13,607 bases of DNA from Verrucomicrobiales bacterium (GTDB taxonomy: Bacteria > Verrucomicrobiota > Verrucomicrobiia > Limisphaerales > JAFMIX01). The notes beneath the pieces were generated by a model. The model had not been told where the DNA came from. It searched no databases and was given only the letters and a program-made list of their open reading frames with translations. The DNA lies in NCBI GenBank assembly GCA_017853785.1, contig JAFMIX010000032.1, positions 1 to 13,607 of the forward strand, read 5' to 3'. This document shows positions 5,619 to 12,455 of this stretch, piece after piece. A program made the translations under genes and the position numbers. Position 1 is the first letter of the stretch. Every line of letters begins with the position of its first letter.

Positions 5619-7895
5619 ATGATCGCCCGTGTCTCCCTTGAAATCGCCCTCCGCAAGGAGTTTGATTACGCCATCCCGCCCGAACTCACCGGTGCGGTGG
5701 ATGTGGGCAGTCGGGTGCAGGTGCCGTTCGGTCCGCGCAAAATTCTTGGCGTCGTCACCGCGCTGGCTGAGGAGTCGGCACACACGAACCTCAAGCCCAT
5801 CCTCAAGATCATCGGCGCGCAAACGCTGGTCACGCCGAAGATTCTCAAACTCGCCCGCTGGATCGGGGAATACTACTGCTGCGCGCCGGAGACGGCGCTG
5901 AAAAGCGTCTTGCCCGAAGCCGTGCGCAAGGAAGACGCCGGCTGGCGCGAGCGGCTGCTCGTCCGCGTGCTGCCGCTGGTCGGGGATTTGCCCAAGCTCG
6001 CCAAACGACAACAAGAGGTCTGGAACATCGTGGAGGAGCGTCGGGAAATATTGCTTTCCGAACTCGTCGCACTGGCCGAAACCACCGCGGCAACCGTCCG
6101 CAAGCTGGAGGACCACGGGCTCGTTTCCATCACGTCGGAGATTTCCGAGCGCGACCCCTACGCCCATGAGCACATCCTCCCGACACAGCCGCTCACACTA
6201 AACGCCGAGCAAGCCGTGGCGTTCGGGAAAATTATCGCCGCAATAAAGCATGGCGAAGATGGAGGATTGAAGATAGGGAATGGCGCGCGGGCGCCATCTT
6301 CAATCCTCCATCCTCAATCCTCCACCTTTCTGCTTCACGGCGTCACCGGCAGCGGCAAGACAGAAATCTACCTGCAAGCCATCGCCCACGCACTGGAGCA
6401 GGGCAAAGGCGCGATCGTGCTGGTGCCGGAAATCTCGCTGACGCCGCAGACGGTAGAACGGTTCAAGGCGCGGTTCAGTTCCGGGCCGTTGCAAACGCTC
6501 GTGGCGGTGCTGCATTCACATTTGTCTGCCGGCGAGCGGCACGACGAATGGCACAAGATCCGCCAAGGACGGGCACGCATCGTCATCGGGGCTCGGTCGG
6601 CAATTTTTGCCCCGGTGGAACCCCTCGGGCTCATCATCGTGGACGAGGAACACGAGCACACCTACAAGCAGGAGGAAACGCCGCGTTACCACGCGCGCGA
6701 TGTGGCGATCGTGCGCGGACAGATGGAGAGCGCCGTGGTGGTGCTCGGCTCGGCCACGCCGTCGCTGGAGAGTTTCTACAACTGCCAGCAGGGCAAATAC
6801 ACTCTGCTGGAATTGCGCGACCGCGTGGACAACCAGAAGATGCCCCGGGTCCGCGTGGTGGACATGCGGCAGGCGGCGCGCGGCGAGAAGGGCATCCCCA
6901 TCTTTTCGCCGCAGCTCAAGGAGGCGATGACGCAGCGGCTGGAGCGCGGCGAGCAGACCATTTTATTCCTGAACCGCCGGGGTTTCTCAACTTCGCTGCA
7001 ATGTCCAAAATGCGGCTACGTGGCAGAGTGTCCCAATTGCAGCATCTCGCTGACATTCCACCGGCAGGAGCAAAAGCTGTGCTGCCACATTTGCAACCAC
7101 GTCGAGCGCGTGCCGCCGGTCTGCCCGAATGAGAAGTGCAAGAATCCCGCGATCCGCTACGCCGGCACGGGCACACAGCGGGTGGAGGAAACACTCGCCA
7201 AGCTATTCCCGCAGGCGCGCATCAAACGCATGGATGCGGACACCATGAAGCGGAAAGAAGATTATCGGCGCGTGCTCGGTGATTTCAAAGCGGGCAAGAT
7301 CGATATCCTTGTCGGCACACAGATGATCGCGAAGGGACTGCATTTTCCGAACGTCACACTGGTGGGCATCATCTACGCGGACATGGCGCTGCACCAGCCA
7401 GATTTCCGCGCGAGCGAACGGACGTTCCAACTGCTCACGCAGGTGGCCGGGCGTGCGGGGCGCGGCGACGTGGAGGGCGAAGTATTCGTGCAGGCCTTCA
7501 CGCCGTTTCATCCGGCGATCCAGTTTGCGCGGCGGCACGACTTCGCCGGATTCTACGCGCAGGAGACGGAGTTCCGCGAACAGTTGAAATATCCTCCGTT
7601 CAGCCGCGTGGCGCTGCTGACGCTCAAGGGGCGCAATGAGGAGAAGGTAATATTCTCCGCCGACCACTTGAGACGCGACCTGGAAAAAGAGCAGCCGAAT
7701 TTCAAAGACTTGGTCATCGCCGGGCCGGCACCCGCGCCGCTGCTTAAAGCGGAGACTTTTTACCGCCACCAAATCATGCTGCGCACGCGGCAGATGACGA
7801 AATTGAGTGCGCGGCTGGCGAAGCTGACGAGTGAACTGGTCTTGCCGGAGGACGTGACGCTGGCGGTGGATATTGACCCAGTGAATCTGGGGTGA
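5619..7895 (+). CDS. priA: Primosomal replication restart helicase PriA
   Basis: PriA is a superfamily 2 3'-5' helicase that recognises stalled or repaired forks and reloads the replicative helicase. The 758-residue protein has an N-terminal DNA-binding part (ALRKEFDYAIP ... GSRVQVPFGPRK), a winged-helix segment (about 120-175), then helicase motifs: LNAEQAVAF, Walker A GVTGSGKT (241-248), VPEISLTPQ, Walker B DEEH (342-345), GSATPS, and later GTQMIAKGLHFPNV and QVAGRAGRG. The zinc-binding cysteines are C462/C465, C471/C474, C489/C492 and C502/C507; the last pair is spaced CPNEKC instead of the usual CxxC. The ATG at 5619 is chosen because it begins the conserved MIARVSLEIAL. An in-frame start at 5574 would add 15 non-conserved residues that lie inside the repeat spacer. 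A palindrome-encoded insertion of about 25 residues (211-235) sits just before Walker A. Confidence 0.96.
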   Translation: MIARVSLEIALRKEFDYAIPPELTGAVDVGSRVQVPFGPRKILGVVTALAEESAHTNLKPILKIIGAQTLVTPKILKLARWIGEYYCCAPETALKSVLPEAVRKEDAGWRERLLVRVLPLVGDLPKLAKRQQEVWNIVEERREILLSELVALAETTAATVRKLEDHGLVSITSEISERDPYAHEHILPTQPLTLNAEQAVAFGKIIAAIKHGEDGGLKIGNGARAPSSILHPQSSTFLLHGVTGSGKTEIYLQAIAHALEQGKGAIVLVPEISLTPQTVERFKARFSSGPLQTLVAVLHSHLSAGERHDEWHKIRQGRARIVIGARSAIFAPVEPLGLIIVDEEHEHTYKQEETPRYHARDVAIVRGQMESAVVVLGSATPSLESFYNCQQGKYTLLELRDRVDNQKMPRVRVVDMRQAARGEKGIPIFSPQLKEAMTQRLERGEQTILFLNRRGFSTSLQCPKCGYVAECPNCSISLTFHRQEQKLCCHICNHVERVPPVCPNEKCKNPAIRYAGTGTQRVEETLAKLFPQARIKRMDADTMKRKEDYRRVLGDFKAGKIDILVGTQMIAKGLHFPNVTLVGIIYADMALHQPDFRASERTFQLLTQVAGRAGRGDVEGEVFVQAFTPFHPAIQFARRHDFAGFYAQETEFREQLKYPPFSRVALLTLKGRNEEKVIFSADHLRRDLEKEQPNFKDLVIAGPAPAPLLKAETFYRHQIMLRTRQMTKLSARLAKLTSELVLPEDVTLAVDIDPVNLG
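6257..6324 (+). repeat. Palindromic repeat element inserted in frame within priA
   Basis: The left arm GATGGAGGATTGAAGAT (6258-6274) is the exact 17-base reverse complement of 6296-6312. Inside it lies a second hairpin, GGCGC (6282-6286) with GCGCC (6291-6295) around a GCGG loop. On the right side TCAATCCTCCA occurs twice (6300-6310 and 6314-6324). The frame stays open through it and encodes about 25 low-conservation residues (H211 to S235: HGEDGGLKIGNGARAPSSIL then HPQSS). In other PriA proteins this position is a short linker between the LNxEQ motif and Walker A. Origin as a mobile or duplicated palindromic element is inference; the inverted-repeat structure is directly visible. Confidence 0.75.
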
Positions 7896-7937
7896 GCCGC
7901 ATTGCGGCTTGCAGACGAAGCTGGGCGCATTTGCGCC
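7895..7937. terminator. Two small GC hairpins between convergent priA and infA
   Basis: AGCCGC (7895-7900) pairs with GCGGCT (7904-7909), and GGCGC (7924-7928) pairs with GCGCC (7933-7937). They fill the 48-base gap between the priA and infA stops, where transcripts converge. Neither is followed by a T tract on either strand, so a role as a bidirectional terminator is only suggested by position and structure. Confidence 0.3.
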
Positions 7938-7943
7938 GGCAAA

Positions 7944-8156
7944 CTAGCCCAGGCGCCAGACGATGCGGGCCTTGTTCAAATCGTAGGGGGACATCTCCAT
8001 CTTCACGCGGTCGCCGACGGTGAGGCGGACGAAGCGTTTGCGCATCTTACCGGAGATGGTGGCAAGGACCTGGTGTTTGTTATCGAGTTCGACGCGGAAC
8101 ATCGTGCCAGCGAGAACGCTGAAGATGCGGCCTTCGACTTCGATGTGTTCTTCCAT
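7944..8156 (-). CDS. infA: Translation initiation factor IF-1
   Basis: IF-1 is a small S1/OB-fold protein that binds the 30S A site during initiation together with IF-2 and IF-3. The 70-residue product from ATG 8156 (MEEHIEVEGRIFSVL) is close to the usual 72 residues and contains the family core: TMFRVELDN, ISGKMRKRFVRL and VGDRVKMEMSPYDL followed by ARIVWR. The frame continues 21 codons upstream without homology, so ATG 8156 is chosen. No Shine-Dalgarno is visible. The start lies only about 19 bases after the T tract of the terminator that follows the RRM gene. Its transcription therefore needs read-through or a promoter inside that short stretch or within the RRM gene. Confidence 0.95.
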   Translation of the reverse strand: MEEHIEVEGRIFSVLAGTMFRVELDNKHQVLATISGKMRKRFVRLTVGDRVKMEMSPYDLNKARIVWRLG

Positions 8157-8175
8157 GCGCGAGGGGTGCGGGTTG

Positions 8176-8217
8176 AAAAATAAAAAAAGGCAGGGCTCGG
8201 TTCGACCGAACCCCGCC
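8176..8217 (-). terminator. Intrinsic terminator after the RRM gene, before infA
   Basis: Read on the minus strand, GGCGGGGTTCGG (8217-8206) pairs with CCGAGCCCTGCC (8200-8189) around a 5-base loop, giving a 12-pair stem with two G-U wobbles. It is followed directly by TTTTTTTATTTTT (8188-8176). The structure starts about 20 bases after the RRM stop codon. This is the clearest terminator in the window. Confidence 0.85.
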
Positions 8218-8235
8218 ATGAAAATTCGCTATCGA

Positions 8236-8568
8236 TTAGTAGCGATTCGGACGTCCGCCGCCGCCGCCGCCGTATTCACGACGCGGACCGCGACCGCCGC
8301 CGCCGCCGGGAGGGCGTTCTTCACGGGGACGGGCGATGTTGACGGTGAGGGCGCGGCCGTCGAGCTGGGCGCCGTTCATCGCTTCGATGGCCTTCTGGGC
8401 CTCTTCGGGGGTGCTCATGGTGATGAAACCGAAGCCGCGGGGACGACCCGTGGTGCGATCCATCATCAGGTTGGTTTCGACAACCTGGCCGTGCGCCGCG
8501 AAGGCGTCCTGCAGGTCGTTTTCGGTGGTGTTGAAGGAAAGATTTCCAACAAACAGTTTTGTGCTCAT
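8236..8568 (-). CDS. Glycine-rich RRM RNA-binding protein
   Basis: This is a 110-residue single-RRM protein of the bacterial/cyanobacterial Rbp type, thought to act as an RNA chaperone and often cold- or stress-linked. RNP2 is LFVGNL (5-10) and RNP1 is RGFGFITM (44-51), both with intact aromatic RNA-stacking residues; the fold closes with ALTVNIARPRE (73-83). The tail (about 85-110) is Gly/Arg-rich (PPGGGGGRGPRREYGGGGGG) and encoded by CCG/CCGCC-type repeats on the plus strand at 8257-8310. An AGGAG Shine-Dalgarno lies 11 bases before the ATG at 8568. An intrinsic terminator follows the gene, so it may be largely monocistronic. RNA partners cannot be read from sequence. Confidence 0.93.
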   Translation of the reverse strand: MSTKLFVGNLSFNTTENDLQDAFAAHGQVVETNLMMDRTTGRPRGFGFITMSTPEEAQKAIEAMNGAQLDGRALTVNIARPREERPPGGGGGRGPRREYGGGGGGRPNRY

Positions 8569-8580
8569 GTGATGTATTGT

Positions 8581-8585
8581 CTCCT
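8581..8585 (-). promoter_or_regulatory. Shine-Dalgarno of the RRM gene
   Basis: AGGAG on the minus strand, 12 bases from its edge to the ATG at 8568. The spacing is slightly long, but it is one of only two clear ribosome-binding sites in the window and supports this start. Confidence 0.6.
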
Positions 8586-8678
8586 AGACTAACTTGCTCT
8601 GACCAGACTGTTCCCGACTGCCGGGTTTCAAATCATCACTGAACCGAGTTCACTTGAAGATTCACCATGCCGTGGAAG

Positions 8679-8740
8679 CGCTTGCTATCTATCGACGGCC
8701 GCAGATTGGCCGTTTCAAGGGGAAAAGCAAGCGGTTTTTT
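8679..8740 (+). other. Nested hairpin followed by T6 in the 199-base gap upstream of the RRM gene
   Basis: The gap at 8569-8767 has no gene. On the plus strand CGCTTGCT (8679-8686) pairs with AGCAAGCG (8726-8733), and inside it ACGGCC (8695-8700) pairs with GGCCGT (8708-8713). The outer stem is followed by TTTTTT at 8735-8740, which looks like a plus-strand intrinsic terminator. Both flanking genes are on the minus strand, so the structure would either end a small plus-strand RNA or, read on the other strand, be part of a structured leader of the RRM mRNA. No matching plus-strand promoter was identified. Confidence 0.4.
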
Positions 8741-8767
8741 GAGTATTTCAACCCCGCCAACCGGAGG

Positions 8768-9823
8768 TCAGCCGCGCGCCGAGCCGGACGCGTGCTCCTG
8801 GCGGACGGTTTTGAGATGCGCATAGCCGACGAGTTTGCGGCGTTTTTCGTCCCACAGCCGGAAGGTGAAGGATTTCAGGCTGCCCAGCAACGTCACCGGC
8901 TTCACGGCCTGGAACAACGGCTCGGAGCGGTGGCACTTTTCCAGATTGTAATTCGGGATGCGCGGGCTCAGGTGGTGGACGTGGTGGAATCCGATGTTGC
9001 CCGAGAACCACTGCAAGATGCGCGGGAGCTTGTAGAAGGAACTGCCTTGGAGCGCCGCCGTGGCATAATCCCAGTTCTCGTTGCGCTCCCAGTAGACGCC
9101 CTCAAACTGGTGCTGCACGTAGAACATCCACACTCCCGCTGATCCCGCCACGCCCATGACGGTCAATTGCAGGAGCAAAAACACCTTCCAGCCGAACAAC
9201 CAGATCAGCCCGGCGCAGATCACCACCAACCCGAGATTGGTCCAATAGATCGAGCGACGTTCCCGGCCCGCTTTGGCCTTCGCATTGGGAAACCGCTGCC
9301 ACACCCCGAACAAAAACAGCGGCGCGAGCACGAACAGCACGAAAGGATTCCGTGCGAGCCGATACGAAAATTTTTTCCACCGCGACGCCTCCAGATATTC
9401 CTGCACCGTCAGCGTCCAGATGTCGCCCACGCCACGTCGATCCAGATCGCCGGAGGACGAGTGGTGCAACGCATGCTCCCAGCGCCAGTGATAATACGGC
9501 GTCCATGTGAGCAGCCCGGTGATGCCGCCGACGAAGTGGTTCGCCCGCTGCGACTTGAAGAACGCCCCATGGCCGCAGTCGTGGAAGATGATGAACATCC
9601 GCACCAGAAAGCCGCCCGCCAGCACCGCCAGCGGCACTGCCAGCCATACCGAAACTTCCACCGCCAGATACATCAGATACCACAGCGCGAGATACGGCAC
9701 GAGCGTATTCACGATCTGCCAGGTGCTGCGCGCCACCGAAGGAGTCTGGTAGCGGGCGACGATCTCCTTCCACGCCGCATTGTCCAAAGGGGGTTCGGGG
9801 CTGTCGGTATTTGAATGATTCAT
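8768..9823 (-). CDS. Membrane fatty acid desaturase
   Basis: This is an integral-membrane di-iron desaturase that introduces a double bond into acyl chains, probably of membrane lipids, using O2 and an electron donor. The 351-residue product has the three histidine boxes: HDCGH (81-85), HALHH (117-121) and HHVHH (280-284), plus the YVQHQFEGVYW segment (235-245) seen in delta-12/omega-6-like members. Hydrophobic segments at about 41-80, 160-175 and 197-236 fit the usual two hairpins. ATG 9823 is chosen; an upstream TTG at 9838 would add five residues. A good extended -10 promoter lies 60 bases upstream. Regiospecificity is not determinable here. No partner ferredoxin or reductase is adjacent. 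Confidence 0.92.
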   Translation of the reverse strand: MNHSNTDSPEPPLDNAAWKEIVARYQTPSVARSTWQIVNTLVPYLALWYLMYLAVEVSVWLAVPLAVLAGGFLVRMFIIFHDCGHGAFFKSQRANHFVGGITGLLTWTPYYHWRWEHALHHSSSGDLDRRGVGDIWTLTVQEYLEASRWKKFSYRLARNPFVLFVLAPLFLFGVWQRFPNAKAKAGRERRSIYWTNLGLVVICAGLIWLFGWKVFLLLQLTVMGVAGSAGVWMFYVQHQFEGVYWERNENWDYATAALQGSSFYKLPRILQWFSGNIGFHHVHHLSPRIPNYNLEKCHRSEPLFQAVKPVTLLGSLKSFTFRLWDEKRRKLVGYAHLKTVRQEHASGSARG

Positions 9824-9883
9824 AAACTCGGACTGCAACCATCCTCTGCCGAACGCCGACCGGGGATACGTTTAATTGGGCGC

Positions 9884-9912
9884 ATCATAGCACACAATCC
9901 CGCCCGCGACAA
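9884..9912 (-). promoter_or_regulatory. Sigma-70-type extended -10 promoter of the desaturase gene
   Basis: On the minus strand TTGTCG (9912-9907) and TATGAT (9889-9884) are separated by exactly 17 bases, and the -10 is preceded by TGC, giving an extended -10 TGCTATGAT. Transcription would begin near 9877, leaving a leader of about 54 bases before the ATG at 9823. Confidence 0.65.
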
Positions 9913-9932
9913 CGGGCAATGCGGAAATCTTT

Positions 9933-11159
9933 TTAAACCGCCAGCGACCGCCCTGCCAGCCAACCGGTTGTCCATGCCGCCTGAAAATTAAATCCGCCCG
10001 TGACGCCATCCACGTCCAACACTTCGCCCGCAAAATACAACCCCGGACACACGCGGCTCGCCATCGTCTTGAAATCCACCTCGCGCAACCGCACCCCGCC
10101 GCACGTCACGAACTCGTCCTTGTTCAAGCTCTTGCCCGTCACCGGCAATTCCGTGCGCGTGAGTTGCTGCACCAGCCGGTGTTGCGCCGCACGCGCGACG
10201 TCCGCCCAACGCGTCTCCCGCGCGATGCCCGCTGCGAGCACGAGCTGCTCCCACAACCGCGCCGGCACGGGCGCGACCGGTGTGTTGACCACGAGCTTCG
10301 CAGGCTGGCTGGCGCGGCGGGAATTCAACACCGCGTCCACCTGCGCCGCATCGAGATGCGGCAGCCAGTTCACCAGCAACGAAAATTTATAATCCAACCC
10401 GTGCAGCACCCGCGCGCCCCAAGCCGAGAGCCGCAAAATCCCCGGCCCGCTCAAGCCCCAGTGCGTAACCAACACCGGCCCGCGCTCGCGCAGCTTCGCC
10501 GCCAGAATCGTCACCTCCGCGTTCTCCACGGAAATTCCCGCCAACTCCCGCAGCCACGGCGTCTCGATGTGAAAGGTGAACAGCGACGGCACGGGCGGTT
10601 CGAGCGTGTGGCCCAACGCCACCACCAATTCACCCACCGCCGCCGCACGGCAACCGCCGGTCGCTAGCAGCAGCCGGTCGCAGGAAAGGTTTTCGCCATT
10701 TACCAGCTTCAGATCGAAGCCACCGCCCTCGCGCCGTGCGATTTTTTCCACGCCGCAATTCAGTGCCAACTTCACGCCCGCCTCCTGCGCCGCCGCCATG
10801 AGACAATCCACAATCGTCTGGGAAGAATCCGTGACGGGAAACATCCGGCCATCGGCCTCGGTCTTCAGCTTCACGCCGCGCGCGGCGAACCATGCGATCG
10901 TCTCCGTGGGCTGGAATGCGAGAAACGGCGCGAGCAACGCCCGTTCGCCGCGCGGATAGCGGGTGGCCAGCGCGCGCGGCTCGAAGCAGGCGTGCGTGAC
11001 ATTGCAACGCCCGCCGCCGGAGATGCGCACTTTGGAAAGGAATTGCGGCCCGCGCTCCAGCACCGTCACGCTGATTTTGGGATTCGCCTCGGCGCAGGTG
11101 ATGGCGGCAAAAAATCCCGCCGCGCCGCCGCCCACCACAATGACCTGCTGCTTGCTCAT
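9933..11159 (-). CDS. HI0933-family FAD-dependent flavoprotein (BaiN-like)
   Basis: This 408-residue NAD(P)/FAD-dependent oxidoreductase belongs to the HI0933/TIGR00275 family, whose members are often annotated as aminoacetone oxidase or BaiN-like; the physiological substrate is generally unknown. The N-terminal Rossmann motif is VIVVGGGAAGFFAA (6-19), followed by the acidic ribose-binding E35 and the family hallmark SGGGRCN (47-53). The C-terminal FAD-contacting block AGEVLDVDGVTGGFNFQAAW is intact. ATG 11159 is chosen because the Rossmann strand begins right after it; the ten upstream residues (from 11189) are unrelated. There is no Shine-Dalgarno. It follows mqnC by 63 bases on the same strand, so read-through from mqnC is possible, but a functional link is not evident. 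Confidence 0.92.
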   Translation of the reverse strand: MSKQQVIVVGGGAAGFFAAITCAEANPKISVTVLERGPQFLSKVRISGGGRCNVTHACFEPRALATRYPRGERALLAPFLAFQPTETIAWFAARGVKLKTEADGRMFPVTDSSQTIVDCLMAAAQEAGVKLALNCGVEKIARREGGGFDLKLVNGENLSCDRLLLATGGCRAAAVGELVVALGHTLEPPVPSLFTFHIETPWLRELAGISVENAEVTILAAKLRERGPVLVTHWGLSGPGILRLSAWGARVLHGLDYKFSLLVNWLPHLDAAQVDAVLNSRRASQPAKLVVNTPVAPVPARLWEQLVLAAGIARETRWADVARAAQHRLVQQLTRTELPVTGKSLNKDEFVTCGGVRLREVDFKTMASRVCPGLYFAGEVLDVDGVTGGFNFQAAWTTGWLAGRSLAV

Positions 11160-11222
11160 TCGGGGAAAGTTAATGAAGGACGGCGGCAAAGTCTCCCGCC
11201 AATGATCGCGACCCGGATAAAT

Positions 11223-12329
11223 TTAATTCACCAGCCGATACCAGTTGTCGCGCTGGCGCGGTTCGTAGCCGAGGTCTTTGATGAGCCGGTGCATGTCCGG
11301 CACGGTCATGCAGAAGGTCGTGCCCGCCTGCGAGACGACGTTCTCCTCAATCATGATGCTGCCGAGGTCATTCGCGCCGTATTTCAACGCGACCTGCCCG
11401 ATCTCCAACCCCTGCGTGACCCACGAGCTTTGGATGTTCTCGAAGTTGTCCAGGTAGATGCGGCTCAACGCCTGCGTGCGGAGATATTCGTGCGCGCCGA
11501 CCGTGGGCGCGCGGAGCTTCGTGTTTTCCGCTTGAAACGTCCACGCGATGAACGCGGTGAAGTGCCCCTGCTTGTAACCAAGTGACTGCTCCTGCTGCGC
11601 GCGCAGCCGCTCCAGGTGTTCGATGCGGTCTTCCACCGTCTCAACGTGCCCGAACATCATCGTCGCGCTGGAATAAAGTCCCAGCCGGTGCGCCACGTCC
11701 ATGACTTCGAGCCAATCGTTGCTCATGGCCTTGAGCGGCGCAACGCGTTGGCGCACGCGGTCCACCAGGATTTCCCCGCCGCCGCCGGGAATCGAGCCAA
11801 GGCCCGCCGCCTTGAATTCAGCGACGAGCGTCTCCAGCGGTTCATTGAACACGTCGCGGAAATGGATGAACTCGCTCGGGCTAAACCCGTGGATGTTCAC
11901 CTCCGGAAACTTTGCTTTGATGTGCGCGAGCAGATCCAGATACCACTGCTTCGTAAGCTTGGGATGATGCCCGCCCTGCATGAGAATCTGCGTACCGCCA
12001 AGCGCGATCGTCTCCTCGATTTTTTGGTCCATCTCGGCCTGCGTGATGACGTAGGCGTCGGCGTCCTTGTCCGTGCGGTAGAAGGCGCAGAATTTGCAGT
12101 AGACGTTGCAGACGTTGGTGTAATTGACGTTGCGGTCCACGTTGTAGGTCACGATCTCGTTGCCGCGTCCGCTGTAAGCGTCCTTCTTGGCGAGCTGGCG
12201 GCGGCGGTCGGCGAGCGCGCCAAGCTCTTCCAACGGCAGGCGGTAAAGCCGCAGCGCCTCGGCGACGGTGATGCGCTGGCCGGTCCAAACTTTCTGGAGC
12301 AATTCGTCGAGGGACGCGTCGTAAATCAC
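11223..12329 (-). CDS. mqnC: Cyclic dehypoxanthinyl futalosine synthase MqnC
   Basis: MqnC is a radical-SAM enzyme that cyclises dehypoxanthinyl futalosine in the futalosine route to menaquinone. The 368-residue protein has the [4Fe-4S]-binding CNVYCKFC motif (C74, C78, C81) in a VNYTNVCNVYCKFCAFYR context, then GGTQILMQGGHHPKL, the HGFSPSEF segment, and GSIPGGGGEILVDRVRQRV. These favour MqnC over MqnE or CofH. The start is GTG at 12329, giving MIYDASLDELL; an in-frame TAA at 12341-12339 leaves no better upstream choice. A possible promoter sits so close that the mRNA could be leaderless. No other mqn gene is in the window, so the rest of the pathway must be elsewhere. Confidence 0.95.
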   Translation of the reverse strand: MIYDASLDELLQKVWTGQRITVAEALRLYRLPLEELGALADRRRQLAKKDAYSGRGNEIVTYNVDRNVNYTNVCNVYCKFCAFYRTDKDADAYVITQAEMDQKIEETIALGGTQILMQGGHHPKLTKQWYLDLLAHIKAKFPEVNIHGFSPSEFIHFRDVFNEPLETLVAEFKAAGLGSIPGGGGEILVDRVRQRVAPLKAMSNDWLEVMDVAHRLGLYSSATMMFGHVETVEDRIEHLERLRAQQEQSLGYKQGHFTAFIAWTFQAENTKLRAPTVGAHEYLRTQALSRIYLDNFENIQSSWVTQGLEIGQVALKYGANDLGSIMIEENVVSQAGTTFCMTVPDMHRLIKDLGYEPRQRDNWYRLVN

Positions 12330-12335
12330 ACTCGC

Positions 12336-12364
12336 AGCTTAGCGGACGCGCGGCGTTGAAACAA
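12336..12364 (-). promoter_or_regulatory. Possible mqnC promoter giving a near-leaderless mRNA
   Basis: On the minus strand TTGTTT (12364-12359) and TAAGCT (12341-12336) are spaced by 17 bases. Each matches consensus at only three of six bases, but these include the most conserved ones. The -10 ends six bases before the GTG at 12329, so transcription would start at or next to the start codon. Confidence 0.25.
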
Positions 12365-12420
12365 GCGGAGGGATGGAGTCACCGCGGTCGTGGCGGCGTC
12401 ACGGAAGAGCGCCGCAAAAC

Positions 12421-12455
12421 GGGAAATAAAAATGCGGCTTTCGGCAGAAAGCCGC
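12421..12455 (-). terminator. Intrinsic terminator at the bioD stop codon
   Basis: On the minus strand GCGGCTTTC (12455-12447) and GAAAGCCGC (12442-12434) form a perfect 9-pair stem with a TGCC tetraloop, followed by ATTTTTATTTCCC (12433-12421). The hairpin begins at the last base of the bioD TAG codon, so stop codon and terminator are adjoined. Confidence 0.7.

Noticed and set aside
8257..8310. CCG-type microsatellite
   Set aside because: It is simply the coding sequence of the glycine-rich tail of the RRM protein; slippage is possible but nothing marks it as a regulatory repeat.
11160..11222. Weak hairpin (GGCGG with CCGCC) between mqnC and the flavoprotein gene
   Set aside because: Only five pairs with a long loop and no T tract; not distinguishable from chance in GC-rich DNA.
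11616..12359. Plus-strand open frame (247 codons) opposite mqnC
   Set aside because: The whole frame is antisense to conserved radical-SAM coding sequence and shows no domain, signal peptide or ribosome-binding site.
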